From Roseovarius amoyensis (GTDB taxonomy: Bacteria > Pseudomonadota > Alphaproteobacteria > Rhodobacterales > Rhodobacteraceae), in assembly GCF_003260265.1 (NCBI RefSeq), contig NZ_QITQ01000003.1, positions 62,001-126,000 of the forward strand: DNA of 64,000 nucleotides, read 5' to 3'. Shown here piece after piece: positions 10,287-22,741 of the stretch. A program made the position numbers and the translations under genes. The notes under the pieces were generated by a model. It saw only the letters and a program-made list of their open reading frames with translations, searched no databases and had not been told where the DNA came from. Each line of letters starts with the position of its first letter. The stretch's first letter is position 1.

Positions 10287-11957
10287 ATGAGCAAGGAACG
10301 GCTGATATATCTGCCGCTCGGCGGCGCGGGTGAAATCGGCATGAATGCCTATGTCTATGGCTACGGTGCACCTGGAAAGGAGCGGCTGATCCTGGTCGAT
10401 CTCGGCGTGACCTTTCCCGACATGGATGGCTCGCCGGGCGTCGACCTGATCTTTCCCGACATCACCTGGCTGGCGGAACGCCGCGACCGGCTGGAGGCGA
10501 TTTTCATCACCCACGCCCACGAGGACCATATCGGCGCTCTGGCGCATCTATACGACCGACTGGGCGCGCCGGTCTATGCGCGCCCCTTCACGGCCCATCT
10601 CGCGCGCGCCAAGATGTCCGAACGCGGACAGCCGGAAAAGGCCGTGATCACCGCCGGCCCCTGGCCCGAGAGCATCGAGGCGGGGCCGTTCAAGGTGGGC
10701 TTTGTGCCGATCTCGCATTCGATCCCCGAAAGCTCGGGCATGGTGATCGACACGCCGCTGGGGCGGCTGGTGCATTCGGCCGACTTCAAGATGGACACTG
10801 GCCCGGTGGTGGGCGAGGCGTTTGACGAGGACCTGTGGGCGTCGCTGGCCGAACCCGGCGTTCTGGCTCTGACCTGCGATTCCACCAATGTCTTCAGCCC
10901 GCATGCTGGGCGCAGCGAATCCAGCCTTGCCCCCGCGATCGAGGAACTGATCGCCGGGGCCAAGGGCATGTTCGTGGCGACGACCTTTGCCAGCAACGTG
11001 GCGCGGGTCAAGACGCTGGCCGAGGCGGCGGAACGCGCGGGGCGCACGATCTGCCTGATGGGGCGGGCGATGCGGCGCATGATCGAAGCCTCGGTCGAGA
11101 CCGGCGTGCTGACCGCCTTTCCGCGCACCATCAGCCCCGAAGAGGCGCGCGACGTGCCCCGCGAGAAGCTGATGCTGATCGTCACCGGCAGCCAGGGCGA
11201 ACGCCGCGCCGCCAGCGCCCAGCTTGCCCAGGGCAAGTATAACGGGATCGTGCTGAAACCCGGCGACACCTTCCTGTTTTCGTCCAAGACGATCCCCGGA
11301 AACGAACGCGGCGTCATTCGCATCATGAACCAGATGAGCGAAAAGGGCGTCGATCTGGTCGACGACGATTCCGGGCGCTATCACGTCTCGGGTCACGCCA
11401 ACCGCCCCGACCTGGAACGCCTGCATCAGCTGGTATCGCCGAAACTGGTGGTGCCGATGCACGGCGAACACCGCCACCTGCGCGAACATGTCAAGGTCGC
11501 GCAAGCGGGTGGTTTCAAGGGGGTTCTGGCGCCCAACGGCACCATGCTGGCGGTGACAAAGGATGGCGCCGACGTGGTCGAATATGTCGAGACCGGGCGC
11601 GTCTATCTTGACGGGCGGGTGCAGGTGGGCGCCCTTGACGGGGTGGTGCGCGACCGCATCCGCATGGCGCTGAACGGGCATATCCTGGTCAACGTCATCA
11701 TCGACGAGAACGGCGAGCCGCTGGGCGAACCCTGGTGCGAGGTCATGGGCCTTGCCGAGACGGGAACAAGCCGCGCGCCGCTGGTCGATGTGCTGGAAGA
11801 GGATCTGGGCCAGTTCATGGGCCGCGCCGGTGACAAGACGCTGGCCGACGACGACAAGCTGGAACAGGGCCTGCGCAAGATCGCGCGCCAGACGGCGATG
11901 ACGGAAATCGGCAAGCGGCCCGAGGTGACGGTGATCATCAGCCGGCTGACCGGCTGA
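10287..11957 (+). CDS. rnj: ribonuclease J (metallo-beta-lactamase/beta-CASP)
   Basis: Exo-/endoribonuclease for mRNA decay and rRNA maturation. The 556-residue protein has the zinc-binding FITHAHEDHIGAL motif (about residues 72-84), the beta-CASP domain in the middle (around residues 195-330), SGHANRPDL and VPMHGEHRHL near residues 370-395, and the C-terminal RNase J domain. The start 4 bp after coaX has GAGGGA immediately upstream. The gene ends beside a convergent helicase gene. Confidence 0.96.
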   Translation: MSKERLIYLPLGGAGEIGMNAYVYGYGAPGKERLILVDLGVTFPDMDGSPGVDLIFPDITWLAERRDRLEAIFITHAHEDHIGALAHLYDRLGAPVYARPFTAHLARAKMSERGQPEKAVITAGPWPESIEAGPFKVGFVPISHSIPESSGMVIDTPLGRLVHSADFKMDTGPVVGEAFDEDLWASLAEPGVLALTCDSTNVFSPHAGRSESSLAPAIEELIAGAKGMFVATTFASNVARVKTLAEAAERAGRTICLMGRAMRRMIEASVETGVLTAFPRTISPEEARDVPREKLMLIVTGSQGERRAASAQLAQGKYNGIVLKPGDTFLFSSKTIPGNERGVIRIMNQMSEKGVDLVDDDSGRYHVSGHANRPDLERLHQLVSPKLVVPMHGEHRHLREHVKVAQAGGFKGVLAPNGTMLAVTKDGADVVEYVETGRVYLDGRVQVGALDGVVRDRIRMALNGHILVNVIIDENGEPLGEPWCEVMGLAETGTSRAPLVDVLEEDLGQFMGRAGDKTLADDDKLEQGLRKIARQTAMTEIGKRPEVTVIISRLTG

Positions 11958-11987
11958 CCGGCTGACGCTCAGGCGCGGCGCGGGCGA

Positions 11988-13496
<1,509 letters not shown>

Positions 13497-13702
13497 GAGT
13501 GTCCATGGTTTGCGGACACATTCGGGCCCGCCATCTCGTCAATTGACAGGGGTGCGCTGGCCCTGTGTCGGGCGCGCGGCCCTGTCGGCCTGTCTGCCCT
13601 TACCGAATCACGGGGCCAATAGCAATGCGCGCCTCGCGCGTTGGGGCATTATTGCGCATGACGTGGCGCATATGGGTACGGTTGTTGCCGATCCGGCAAC
13701 GA

Positions 13703-14668
13703 TCAGTCCGCATCGGGGAAATGGTGACGCCGCTTGGCGTCAAGGTCAAGGCGGACGGAAAAGAGCTGGTCATGCTCTTGCAGCCGCACCCGCAATTCGG
13801 GCGTCGCGGTGCAGACCTCGCGATAGAACGCCGCCAGCGCGGTTTCGCCGCCTTCGGCCTCGATCATCGAAAAGAGCTGGTTCATGGTCAGCGCCACCCC
13901 GTCCGGCATCGGGGCTGGGCGCAGGCTGTCGCGGTAACTGCCCTGGGCCATGCGGAAACGGTAGAGTTTCAGCCAGTGGTCCCAGCTATGCCCGTGCAGG
14001 TGCACCAGCCGCATGTCGTCCAGCCGCGCCGGATCGGGGTCCTGCGCGCGGTTGAAAAAGGCGTTGTGGATGCGCAGCGACGTCTTTTCGATCCCGGTGC
14101 GCACGAACACCTTGCCGGCGACATGGCTTAGGAAGCCGCCATTCAGATGTTCGCCATAGGTGGGATAGATGGCGATGGTCTGCGTCCGGCGGGGGCTGTG
14201 CTGGCGGGCGTGGCCCTTGCACCAGATCGTGCCCTCGGGCGGCAGGTCGTCGGGGTCGGGGGCCAGTGCCTCGATCGGGCGGACGCGGGCGCTGCGCACC
14301 GTATCGGGCAGGGCGGCCAGTTGTTCGGCCACCGGTGCGCCGGGCCAGAGGAATTCATCGACGTCGACATGCGCCAGCCAGTCCACCTGCGGGTTGTGGC
14401 GGTAACAGCGGGTGGCGTTGGCGGTCTGGCGGGGCTGGTGGCGCTCGGGCCGGCCCTTGTTGCGGCGCTGCCAATAGGCGTCATCGGTCACGGTCACGCG
14501 GCACCTGGGGTGGGCCTTGAGCGCGGCACGCGCCTGCGCGTTGTCCTCGTCCAGGAAGACATGCACCCGGTGCGCCCCGAGGTCGAGGTGATGGGCGGCG
14601 AAATTCAGGATGTAGCGGGCAGGCGCCTTGATGGTGGCGACCACGCCCCAGGTGGGTGCGGAATTCAT
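13703..14668 (-). CDS. glycosyltransferase family 2-like protein
   Basis: A 321-residue protein with the Glyco_tranf_2_4 type architecture: an N-terminal nucleotide-binding half beginning GVVATIKAPARYILNFAAHH (residues 8-27) and a DxD-type metal site in WLAHVDVDEFLWPG (about residues 96-109). It has no membrane segment or signal peptide. Acceptor and donor sugars cannot be inferred. It stands alone between rhlE and prfC, both on the same strand; the 98-bp gap from prfC gives no clear sign of cotranscription. Confidence 0.8.
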   Translation of the reverse strand: MNSAPTWGVVATIKAPARYILNFAAHHLDLGAHRVHVFLDEDNAQARAALKAHPRCRVTVTDDAYWQRRNKGRPERHQPRQTANATRCYRHNPQVDWLAHVDVDEFLWPGAPVAEQLAALPDTVRSARVRPIEALAPDPDDLPPEGTIWCKGHARQHSPRRTQTIAIYPTYGEHLNGGFLSHVAGKVFVRTGIEKTSLRIHNAFFNRAQDPDPARLDDMRLVHLHGHSWDHWLKLYRFRMAQGSYRDSLRPAPMPDGVALTMNQLFSMIEAEGGETALAAFYREVCTATPELRVRLQEHDQLFSVRLDLDAKRRHHFPDAD

Positions 14669-14765
14669 GCGCCGAGAATGCTGTGTGCGGGCAGAGGGTG
14701 CAAGAGGGCGGTTGGCACCATGAGGACAGGCGCACCGATCCGGCGGTTCCCGCCGGGCGGGGTGC

Positions 14766-16382
<1,617 letters not shown>

Positions 16383-16471
16383 ATAGAGGCGGGCAGTGCA
16401 AGGCGCAACACGTTGATCGCCGCGCAGGTGGGTGGCGGGGGTGCGGGGCTGAAGCCCGGCCTACGCACGTC

Positions 16472-17485
16472 CTATTGTGTCGAGGCGCGTTTGAGCAGGC
16501 TGGCAGGGTCGGGATGATCCAGCAGCGCCTCGCTGACCTCGTATTCCAGATGGCGGCGGCCCTCGTGCCCGGGCAGTGTTTCGTCCAGCGCGCGGCCCAG
16601 ATCGTCGGGCAGGGCGGCGCGGGTGCGGGTGTCGACGAAAAACGTTTCGGCGGCGATGCCTTCGGCAAAGATGATGTGGTGGCGGTCGAACAGCAGCTGG
16701 AAATAATCGACGAACCCGCCCTCCAGCCGGACCACCGTATCGCCGTTCACCAGGTGGCGGGCGCGCACCAGCACCTCGTGCCGGCCGGCGCCCAGCGCGT
16801 CGAAGCGCTGATAGATGAACAGCCGGTGATCGGGGTTGACCAGCAGATCGCCCTCGTTGTGCAGGGTGCCGGCGCGGATGCGGATGGGGGCGAATTCGCC
16901 CACCGCACGCACCGTCGATTCGCCGATCCAGCGCACTGCCTGCGGGCCGTCGTCGCGGGTCAGAACCAGGTCGCCGACGGACAGATCCTCGATCGGCTTC
17001 TGCTCACCCGAGGCCATGGTGATATGGGTGCCGCGCGAGAACGAGACACAAGCAAGCTGGGCGAATTTCTGTCGTGCGCTCACCCGGTCGATGCCGACCA
17101 GCGTGTATTCGGTGCGCGCCGCAAGATCCGCCAGCGGCAGGGCATAGACGCCCCGGACATGACCGGCCTCGTCGACCTCGACCAGCACCAGCACCTCGGT
17201 CGTGCGCCCGGTGGCGGGCATCAGCGTCAGGCAGCTGTCGAGATGCAGCGTCGCGCCGGGGCGGCCCACCGCCGAGCCTTCGGCGACGGTGAAGGAGCCG
17301 TTTTCGGCAGCGACGATCGACAGCCGCCTCGGGGTGGCGGCGCGGCGCAGCTCGTATGTGTCGTCAAGATCCAGCTCGGCGGCAAAAGACAGCGGGTCGC
17401 CCAGGTTGGCGCCGCTGACCACCTGCAGATCGGCGGCCCGATAGACGGGGATGGATTGTGCCGATTTCTTTTTCTTTGGTTCCAT
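16472..17485 (-). CDS. Hint (hedgehog/intein) domain-containing protein
   Basis: The C-terminal half (about residues 160-320) is a Hint domain: Cys in ACVSFSRGTHI, IEDLSVGDLVLTRDDGPQAV, the block-F-like NPDHRLFIY, and YFQLLFDRHHIIFAEG near the end. Family knowledge: Hint domains of this type are common in Rhodobacteraceae, often attached to extracellular or calcium-binding proteins. No downstream extein is visible, so self-splicing is unlikely, though N-terminal cleavage at Cys is conceivable. No signal peptide is seen after the lysine-rich start (MEPKKKKS). The start at 17485 is preferred over 17539 because the upstream 18 codons lack family character. Confidence 0.8.
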   Translation of the reverse strand: MEPKKKKSAQSIPVYRAADLQVVSGANLGDPLSFAAELDLDDTYELRRAATPRRLSIVAAENGSFTVAEGSAVGRPGATLHLDSCLTLMPATGRTTEVLVLVEVDEAGHVRGVYALPLADLAARTEYTLVGIDRVSARQKFAQLACVSFSRGTHITMASGEQKPIEDLSVGDLVLTRDDGPQAVRWIGESTVRAVGEFAPIRIRAGTLHNEGDLLVNPDHRLFIYQRFDALGAGRHEVLVRARHLVNGDTVVRLEGGFVDYFQLLFDRHHIIFAEGIAAETFFVDTRTRAALPDDLGRALDETLPGHEGRRHLEYEVSEALLDHPDPASLLKRASTQ

Positions 17486-17680
17486 GTTCCCGCCTGACGA
17501 TCCTGAATAATCCCGAATTGCAATGGGGCACGCGTGCATCGGGCCCTAAAACAGGCCTCCCCCAGACGGAACCCTCTAGGATGAATATGTGGCAGGTTGC
17601 GGTCAATTCCCGGGTGTTTTGCTGGCATTTCATCCGGGCGCGGTGCATCCTGAGCGGCGCAGAACAAAGGAGAGCATCGG

Positions 17681-18460
17681 ATGGATCTGGGAATCAAGGG
17701 CAGGCGCGGGCTGGTTTGCGCGGCTTCCAGGGGGCTTGGGCTGGGCTGTGCAAGGGCGCTGGCCGAGGCTGGTGTCGACCTGGTGATCAACGCCCGCGGA
17801 AAAGAGGCATTGATGGCGGCGGCCGAGGCGATCCGGTCCGATTTCGGGGTTTCGGTGACAGTCGTGGCGGCCGACGTGACAATGTCAGAGGGGCGCGCAG
17901 AGGTGCTCGAGGCGGCGGGAGATGTGGATATCCTCGTCACCAATGCCGGCGGGCCGCCGCCGGGGATGTGGCACGACTGGCAGCGCGAGGATTTTATTGC
18001 CGCGCTCGACGCCAACATGCTGACGCCCATCGCATTGATGACGGCGCTGGTGCCTGGGATGATGGAACGCGGCTGGGGCCGGGTGGTCAACATCACCTCG
18101 CAGTCGGTCAAGGCGCCGATCGCGGTGCTGGGGCTGTCGAATTCGGCCCGTGCCGGGCTGACCGGCTATGTCGCCGGAACCGCGCGGCAGGTGGCGGGCA
18201 AGGGGGTGACCATCAACAACCTGTTGCCCGGCATCCACGCCACCGACCGCGCCGACGCGCTGGACAAGGCGGCGGCCGAATCGCAAGGCATCACGCTGGA
18301 CGAGGCGCGCGCGCGCCACGTCGCCACTATCCCCGCCGGGCGCTATGGCACGCCCGATGAATTCGGCGCTGCCTGCGCCTTTCTGTGCAGCCGGCATGCG
18401 GGCTATATTGTCGGCCAGAACATCCTGCTGGATGGCGGCGCGATCAACGTCACGATCTGA
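17681..18460 (+). CDS. short-chain dehydrogenase/reductase family protein, atypical active site
   Basis: A 259-residue Rossmann-fold protein of the SDR superfamily with TNAGGPPPG (about residues 87-95), TSQS (about 137-140), and the C-terminal GQNILLDGGAINVTI. The glycine-rich loop reads CAASRGLG, not TGxxxGxG. The YxxxK catalytic pair is replaced by SNSAR at about residues 149-153, so classical reductase chemistry is doubtful. The ribosome-binding site is AAAGGAG, 8 bp before the ATG. The hydrolase pseudogene follows 4 bp after its stop and was probably cotranscribed. Confidence 0.85.
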   Translation: MDLGIKGRRGLVCAASRGLGLGCARALAEAGVDLVINARGKEALMAAAEAIRSDFGVSVTVVAADVTMSEGRAEVLEAAGDVDILVTNAGGPPPGMWHDWQREDFIAALDANMLTPIALMTALVPGMMERGWGRVVNITSQSVKAPIAVLGLSNSARAGLTGYVAGTARQVAGKGVTINNLLPGIHATDRADALDKAAAESQGITLDEARARHVATIPAGRYGTPDEFGAACAFLCSRHAGYIVGQNILLDGGAINVTI

Positions 18461-18464
18461 GGGG

Positions 18465-19298
18465 ATGATGCCGGACGGATCCACCCTGCCGGAATTCACC
18501 GTATTCGACCGCCGTACCGGCGCGCGGATGGCCGAGGATGTCATCTATGCCCGCGCGCCGCAGGCCGGCGGGCAGGTGACGCTGACCGCCACGATTTATC
18601 TGCCCGCGCCCGGTGCGGGCGCCGTGCCGGTGCTGGTGTGGATGCCGCCGGCGGGGGGCGAGGGGGCGACGCATGGCAGCATGATCGTGCGCCGCCTGGC
18701 CCGGCAACTGACAAGCGAAGGACTGGCGCTGGCCGTGCCGCGTTTTCGCCCGGCGACGGCCGAGGACGACCTGCTGCCGGCAACGCGGGAACGGCTGGCC
18801 GCGCTGGCGCAGGTGCCGGTGACGCCGGGGGCCGAGGCGCTGACCGGCCCGGCGGTGCTGGCCGCGGCGGAGGACGGAGCGCGGTTCCTCAACTGACTCG
18901 TGGCGCGGCAAGGCGTGCTGGGGCTGGCCGCGCGCCCGGTGCTGGGCGGCAGCGGGGCAGGGGCCGCCAGCGCCTTTGGCGTGGCCTGGCTGGCGCCCTG
19001 GCTGGGGATCGAGCGGCCCGACCCCGGCGGCATCCTGTGCTATTCGGGTAGGTTCGCGTGGCCGTCGCTGTGCCGGGCGGGGCTGTGTCCGGTCTTTGCG
19101 CTGCACAACCCGGCGGACGAAACCATGCCCATCGGGCCGATGCGGGCGCTGTCGCAGGCCGATCCGGGGGTGCATCTGGTCGAATCCTTTGAGCAGGATC
19201 ACGGCGCGCCGCGCATCCATCCCCGCGAACGGCGGCCGGACACATTCGGGCGTATCCGCGCGCTGCTGCGGGACTGGGCCGAAACGGCCGGCGGCTGA
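18465..19298 (+). pseudogene. alpha/beta hydrolase (dienelactone-hydrolase-like) interrupted by an in-frame TGA
   Basis: One continuous reading frame from the ATG at 18465 to TGA at 19296-19298, broken only by TGA at 18894-18896. The first part (143 codons) has the N-terminal strands (VPVLVWMPPAGG). The second part carries the nucleophile elbow GGSGAG, the acid-site region FALHNPADETMP and a late His (FEQDHGAP), all required for catalysis. The context FLN-stop-LVARQG fits a CGA (Arg) to TGA change. Translation could restart at GTG 18900, but neither half could fold alone as an active hydrolase. A base-call error is the alternative. Confidence 0.75.
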
Positions 19299-19401
19299 AC
19301 ACGGCGTTTTCACATTCGCTTCAGGGTGCGGTTTTGCGCTGGTGGGACTCGTGGCCGCGCGGTAACCGGCTGTCATCTGCCGGCCACCGAGGAGCATGCC
19401 G

Positions 19402-20772
19402 ATGCAAGCTGTTGTCACCATTGCCTTATTCGGACTGATCGTTGTCGCAAGCCTTGCCGTTGCCCCGCGCCGGGCCACGGTCGAGGGGTTCTTTTCCGGG
19501 CGGGTTGAGAACGGCGCGCCGCCCGGGCTGTGGGTGCTGGTGCTCAGCCAGGTGACCACGTGGATCTTCGCCCGCTCGCTGATGAACGCCGCGATCCTGG
19601 GCTATTTCTATGGCATCTGGGGCGTGCTGGCCTATGCCGCCTATTACGGCTCGTTCCTGACCGGCGCGCTGGTCGTCGACCGGCTGCGGGCAGGCGGGGC
19701 AACTTCGGTACAGGATTGGCTGGGCGAGCGGTTCGGGCGCGCCGGCCTGGCTGCCTACAACCTTGTCATCGGCTTGCGGCTGCTGTCGGAGGTGTTCGCG
19801 AATCTCATCGTCGTCGGGCTGATCTTTGCGGCGGTGCTGCCGGGGCTGGCCATGGCCCGCGAGGCCGCGATCCTGGCTGTGGCGGTGTTGGGGCTGGCCT
19901 ATAGCGCCTGGGGCGGGCTGAGCGCCGCGCTGCGCACTGACGTGATGCAGATGCTGGTGTTTCTCGCCGTATTCGCCGTGGCCTTCGTTGCGCTGGTCAC
20001 GGACCCGGGATTTGATTTCAGCGCGGTAGTGACGGCAACGGGCACGGCGGGGGCATGGAACGGGCAGGTGTTGCTGCTGGTCGCGTTCCTGCAGGTGTTT
20101 TCCTATCCGGTCCACGACCCGGTGATGATGGATCGTGGCTTTCTTGCCGACCGGGCGGTGACCAGGAGGGCGTTTCTGCACGCCTTCTGGATATCGACGC
20201 TCTGCATCGTTGCATTCGGCATTTTCGGCGTGCAGGCGGCCCTTTCGGGGGCAGAGTACGACAACGAACTCCTGGGTGCCTGGGCGGTAATGTTCCCGCC
20301 CTTCGTCTTTGTGGCGTTGCTGATCTCGCTGCTGGTCAGCGCGCTGTCGACGCTCGATTCCGCCTTGGCGAGCGCCGCCCGGCTGGTGGTGGACGAGCTG
20401 CGGCTGGGGCCGCGCACGCTGGGCGGCGGGCGCACGGCGATGGTGACGTTCATGGCGGGCGGCGTGACGCTGACGCTGTGGGGAAATCAGACGTTGTTCG
20501 ACGCAGTGGCTGTCAGCGGCACGGCCAGCATGTTTCTGACGCCGGTCCTGGCGGTGGGGCTGATCATGGGGTGGCGGATCGTGTTGTGGGCGTACCTGGT
20601 GGCATTCGGCGTTGCAATGGCGGGGGCGGTGGCCTATCTCGCGCGCGACACGGCGTTTTTCACTGCGTTGCTGCCCGATGGGCACAAGTACGAGCAACTG
20701 CTGGCGATCTGCCTCATGGTGCTGGTGTCTGGCTTTCTGGCGGTGCTGGCCGGGGCTCGAAGGGCGCGCTGA
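19402..20772 (+). CDS. sodium:solute symporter family transporter
   Basis: A 456-residue polytopic membrane protein with about 12-13 hydrophobic segments and the SSS-family features: LSQVTTWIFARSLMNAA near residue 50, the TM5/TM6 region, and LVSALSTLDSALASAARLVVDEL (about residues 312-334), matching the Na2-site SxLxxxDS region. The substrate is unknown. Of two in-frame ATGs, 19402 is chosen because GAGGAG at 19389-19394 is then 7 bp away, whereas it would abut the ATG at 19396. Confidence 0.85.
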   Translation: MQAVVTIALFGLIVVASLAVAPRRATVEGFFSGRVENGAPPGLWVLVLSQVTTWIFARSLMNAAILGYFYGIWGVLAYAAYYGSFLTGALVVDRLRAGGATSVQDWLGERFGRAGLAAYNLVIGLRLLSEVFANLIVVGLIFAAVLPGLAMAREAAILAVAVLGLAYSAWGGLSAALRTDVMQMLVFLAVFAVAFVALVTDPGFDFSAVVTATGTAGAWNGQVLLLVAFLQVFSYPVHDPVMMDRGFLADRAVTRRAFLHAFWISTLCIVAFGIFGVQAALSGAEYDNELLGAWAVMFPPFVFVALLISLLVSALSTLDSALASAARLVVDELRLGPRTLGGGRTAMVTFMAGGVTLTLWGNQTLFDAVAVSGTASMFLTPVLAVGLIMGWRIVLWAYLVAFGVAMAGAVAYLARDTAFFTALLPDGHKYEQLLAICLMVLVSGFLAVLAGARRAR

Positions 20773-20915
20773 AGTGGATGCAAGCTGCGGAAGGCGGTCA
20801 AAAACCGGCCTCTTGGGTGCATTACATCTTTCATCCGGGGGTATGTCGGCATAGATACGATTGACGAAATTTCGACGGGCGCGCAAGAAAGTGTCCCGAC
20901 CAAGGGAGAGAAAGC

Positions 20916-21140
20916 ATGCTGAACAATATCGGCCTTCCCGGCCTTCTGCTGATTGCCGTCGTGGTGCTGGTGCTCTTTGGGCGCGGCAAGATCTCGTCGC
21001 TGATGGGCGAGGTCGGCAAGGGCATCACCTCGTTCAAGAAGGGCGTTTCCGAAGGCAACAAGGAAATCGAGGACGCCAGCGCCGAGGCGGCCGATCAGGC
21101 CCGCGACGTCACGCCCGAGAGCGACAAAGACAAGGTCTGA
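20916..21140 (+). CDS. tatA: twin-arginine translocase subunit TatA
   Basis: Pore-forming component of the Tat system, which exports folded proteins. The 74-residue length is typical: one N-terminal TM helix ([19 protein letters not shown]), the hinge [23 protein letters not shown], then an acidic tail. The ribosome-binding site AGGGAGAG precedes the ATG. First gene of tatABC; a predicted Tat substrate lies elsewhere in the window (52398-52967). Confidence 0.96.
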   Translation: MLNNIGLPGLLLIAVVVLVLFGRGKISSLMGEVGKGITSFKKGVSEGNKEIEDASAEAADQARDVTPESDKDKV

Positions 21141-21146
21141 ACCTGA

Positions 21147-21827
21147 ATGTTTGACCTGGGCTGGACCGAGCTGCTGGTCATCGGCATCGTGGCGCTGATC
21201 GTGGTCGGCCCGAAGGACCTGCCTGGCATGTTCCGCACGGTGGGCAATTTCGTGGGCAAGGCCAAGCGCATGGCCCGCGATTTCAGCCGCGCCATGAACG
21301 AGGCCGCGGACGAAGCCGGTGTGAGTGACGTCAAGCGCAGCCTCGATGCGGCCACCAACCCGATGAAAACGGCGATGGACGAGGCCCGCAAATCGACCGA
21401 GGGCTTTACCGCCCGCACCATGGCCGGCCCCAAGCCCGAACCCGACCCGGAACGTGACGAGATGGTCGAGAAGATCCGCAAGCGAACCGCCGAGATGGGC
21501 GCCGAGCGGCTGGCGAAAGAGGCTGAGGCGGAGGCGGCTGCAACGGCGAAAAGCCCGGCAACGCCCCCCGCCAAACCAGCGCCGGCCAGGAAACCCGCAG
21601 CGAAGAAACCAGCGGCGAAGAAATCCGCCGTCACAAATACCGCCGCCAAAAAACCGGCCGCCAAGAGGCCCGCGGCCGCGAAATCCGGATCGACGAAAAC
21701 CACGGCGAAAAAACCCGCGGCGAAAAAGCCGGCGGCGGCTAAGGTCACGTCCGGCAAACCCGCCACCAGGAAGGCCGCTGACAAACCCGCATCCGGGGCT
21801 GGCAGCAAAGCCAAGGACAAGGCATGA
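21147..21827 (+). CDS. tatB: Sec-independent translocase subunit TatB with Lys/Ala/Pro-rich tail
   Basis: Substrate-receptor subunit of the Tat complex. Residues 1-22 form the membrane helix ([23 protein letters not shown]), followed by an amphipathic helix ([21 protein letters not shown]). From about residue 135 to the end, the protein is a repetitive [10 protein letters not shown]-type sequence, rich in Lys/Ala/Pro, resembling histone H1-like tails and unusually basic. The stop overlaps the tatC start (ATGA). Confidence 0.95.
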   Translation: MFDLGWTELLVIGIVALIVVGPKDLPGMFRTVGNFVGKAKRMARDFSRAMNEAADEAGVSDVKRSLDAATNPMKTAMDEARKSTEGFTARTMAGPKPEPDPERDEMVEKIRKRTAEMGAERLAKEAEAEAAATAKSPATPPAKPAPARKPAAKKPAAKKSAVTNTAAKKPAAKRPAAAKSGSTKTTAKKPAAKKPAAAKVTSGKPATRKAADKPASGAGSKAKDKA

Positions 21828-22741
21828 GCCATTCCCCCGAAGACGAGATCGAGGACAGCAGCGCGCCGCTGATCGAACACCTGACCGAGCTGCGCACGCG
21901 GCTTATCCGGTCGGTTATTGCCTTCATGATCGGCATGATCATCTGCTTTACCGTGGCGACGCCGATCTTCAATTTCCTCACCGCGCCGCTGTGCCAGGTG
22001 CTGGCTGATCGCGGCCAGAATTGCGACCTGATCTTCATCAAGCCGCAAGAGGGGTTCTTTGTCGCTATCAAGGTGTCGCTCCTTGGCGGCTTCATGCTGT
22101 CCTTTCCCTATATCGCCAACCAGATGTGGCGATTCGTGGCGCCGGGGCTCTATAAATCGGAAAAGGGTGCGTTCCTGCCGTTCCTGGTCGCGTCGCCCTT
22201 CATGTTCATCCTGGGCGCGGCGTTTGCATTCTACGTGGTCACGCCACTGGCCTATGACTTCTTCCTCGGGTTCCAGCAGTTCGGCGCCGAGGGCGAGGCC
22301 GTGGTCGGCGAGCCGCAGGCGGCGGCGCCGCTCAGCGTGGTGTTCCAGGGCTCGGCGCAGGAATACCTGGACCTGACCATCAAGTTCATCGTCGCCTTCG
22401 GGCTGTGTTTCCAGCTGCCGGTGTTGTTGACGCTGATGGGCAAGGCCGGGCTGGTCGGCGCGGCGGGGCTGCGCAGCATGCGCAAATACGCCGTGATCGG
22501 CATTCTGGTGCTGGCCGCACTGGTCACGCCGCCGGACGTGATCACCCAGGTGATCCTGTTTACGGTGGTCTACGGGCTTTACGAGATATCGATCTTCCTG
22601 GTTCAGCGGGTCGAACGCCAGCGCGAAGCGCGCATGAGGGCCGAAGGCACCTGGTTCGAGGACGACGACGAAGAAGACGAAGACCCGCTTGACGAGGAAT
22701 TCGGGCAAGGGGGTAACGGCGACGGAGAGCCGAAACCATGA
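21824..22741 (+). CDS. tatC: twin-arginine translocase subunit TatC
   Basis: Polytopic core of the Tat receptor that recognises the twin-arginine motif. The 305-residue protein has six TM segments, the N-terminal signature [15 protein letters not shown] (about residues 13-27), the periplasmic-loop glutamate region [20 protein letters not shown], and an acidic C-terminus ([14 protein letters not shown]). It overlaps both tatB and the DUF815 gene by 4 bp. Confidence 0.97.
   Translation: MSHSPEDEIEDSSAPLIEHLTELRTRLIRSVIAFMIGMIICFTVATPIFNFLTAPLCQVLADRGQNCDLIFIKPQEGFFVAIKVSLLGGFMLSFPYIANQMWRFVAPGLYKSEKGAFLPFLVASPFMFILGAAFAFYVVTPLAYDFFLGFQQFGAEGEAVVGEPQAAAPLSVVFQGSAQEYLDLTIKFIVAFGLCFQLPVLLTLMGKAGLVGAAGLRSMRKYAVIGILVLAALVTPPDVITQVILFTVVYGLYEISIFLVQRVERQREARMRAEGTWFEDDDEEDEDPLDEEFGQGGNGDGEPKP

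Noticed and set aside
11943-11966. CCGGCTGA tandem repeat as a CRISPR-like or regulatory array
   Set aside because: Only three 8-bp units without spacers, at the 3' end of rnj; probably replication slippage.
18894-18896. TGA read as selenocysteine in the hydrolase
   Set aside because: No SECIS-like stem-loop follows, and the position is a helix (FLN-x-LVARQG) with no redox role; a nonsense change is simpler.
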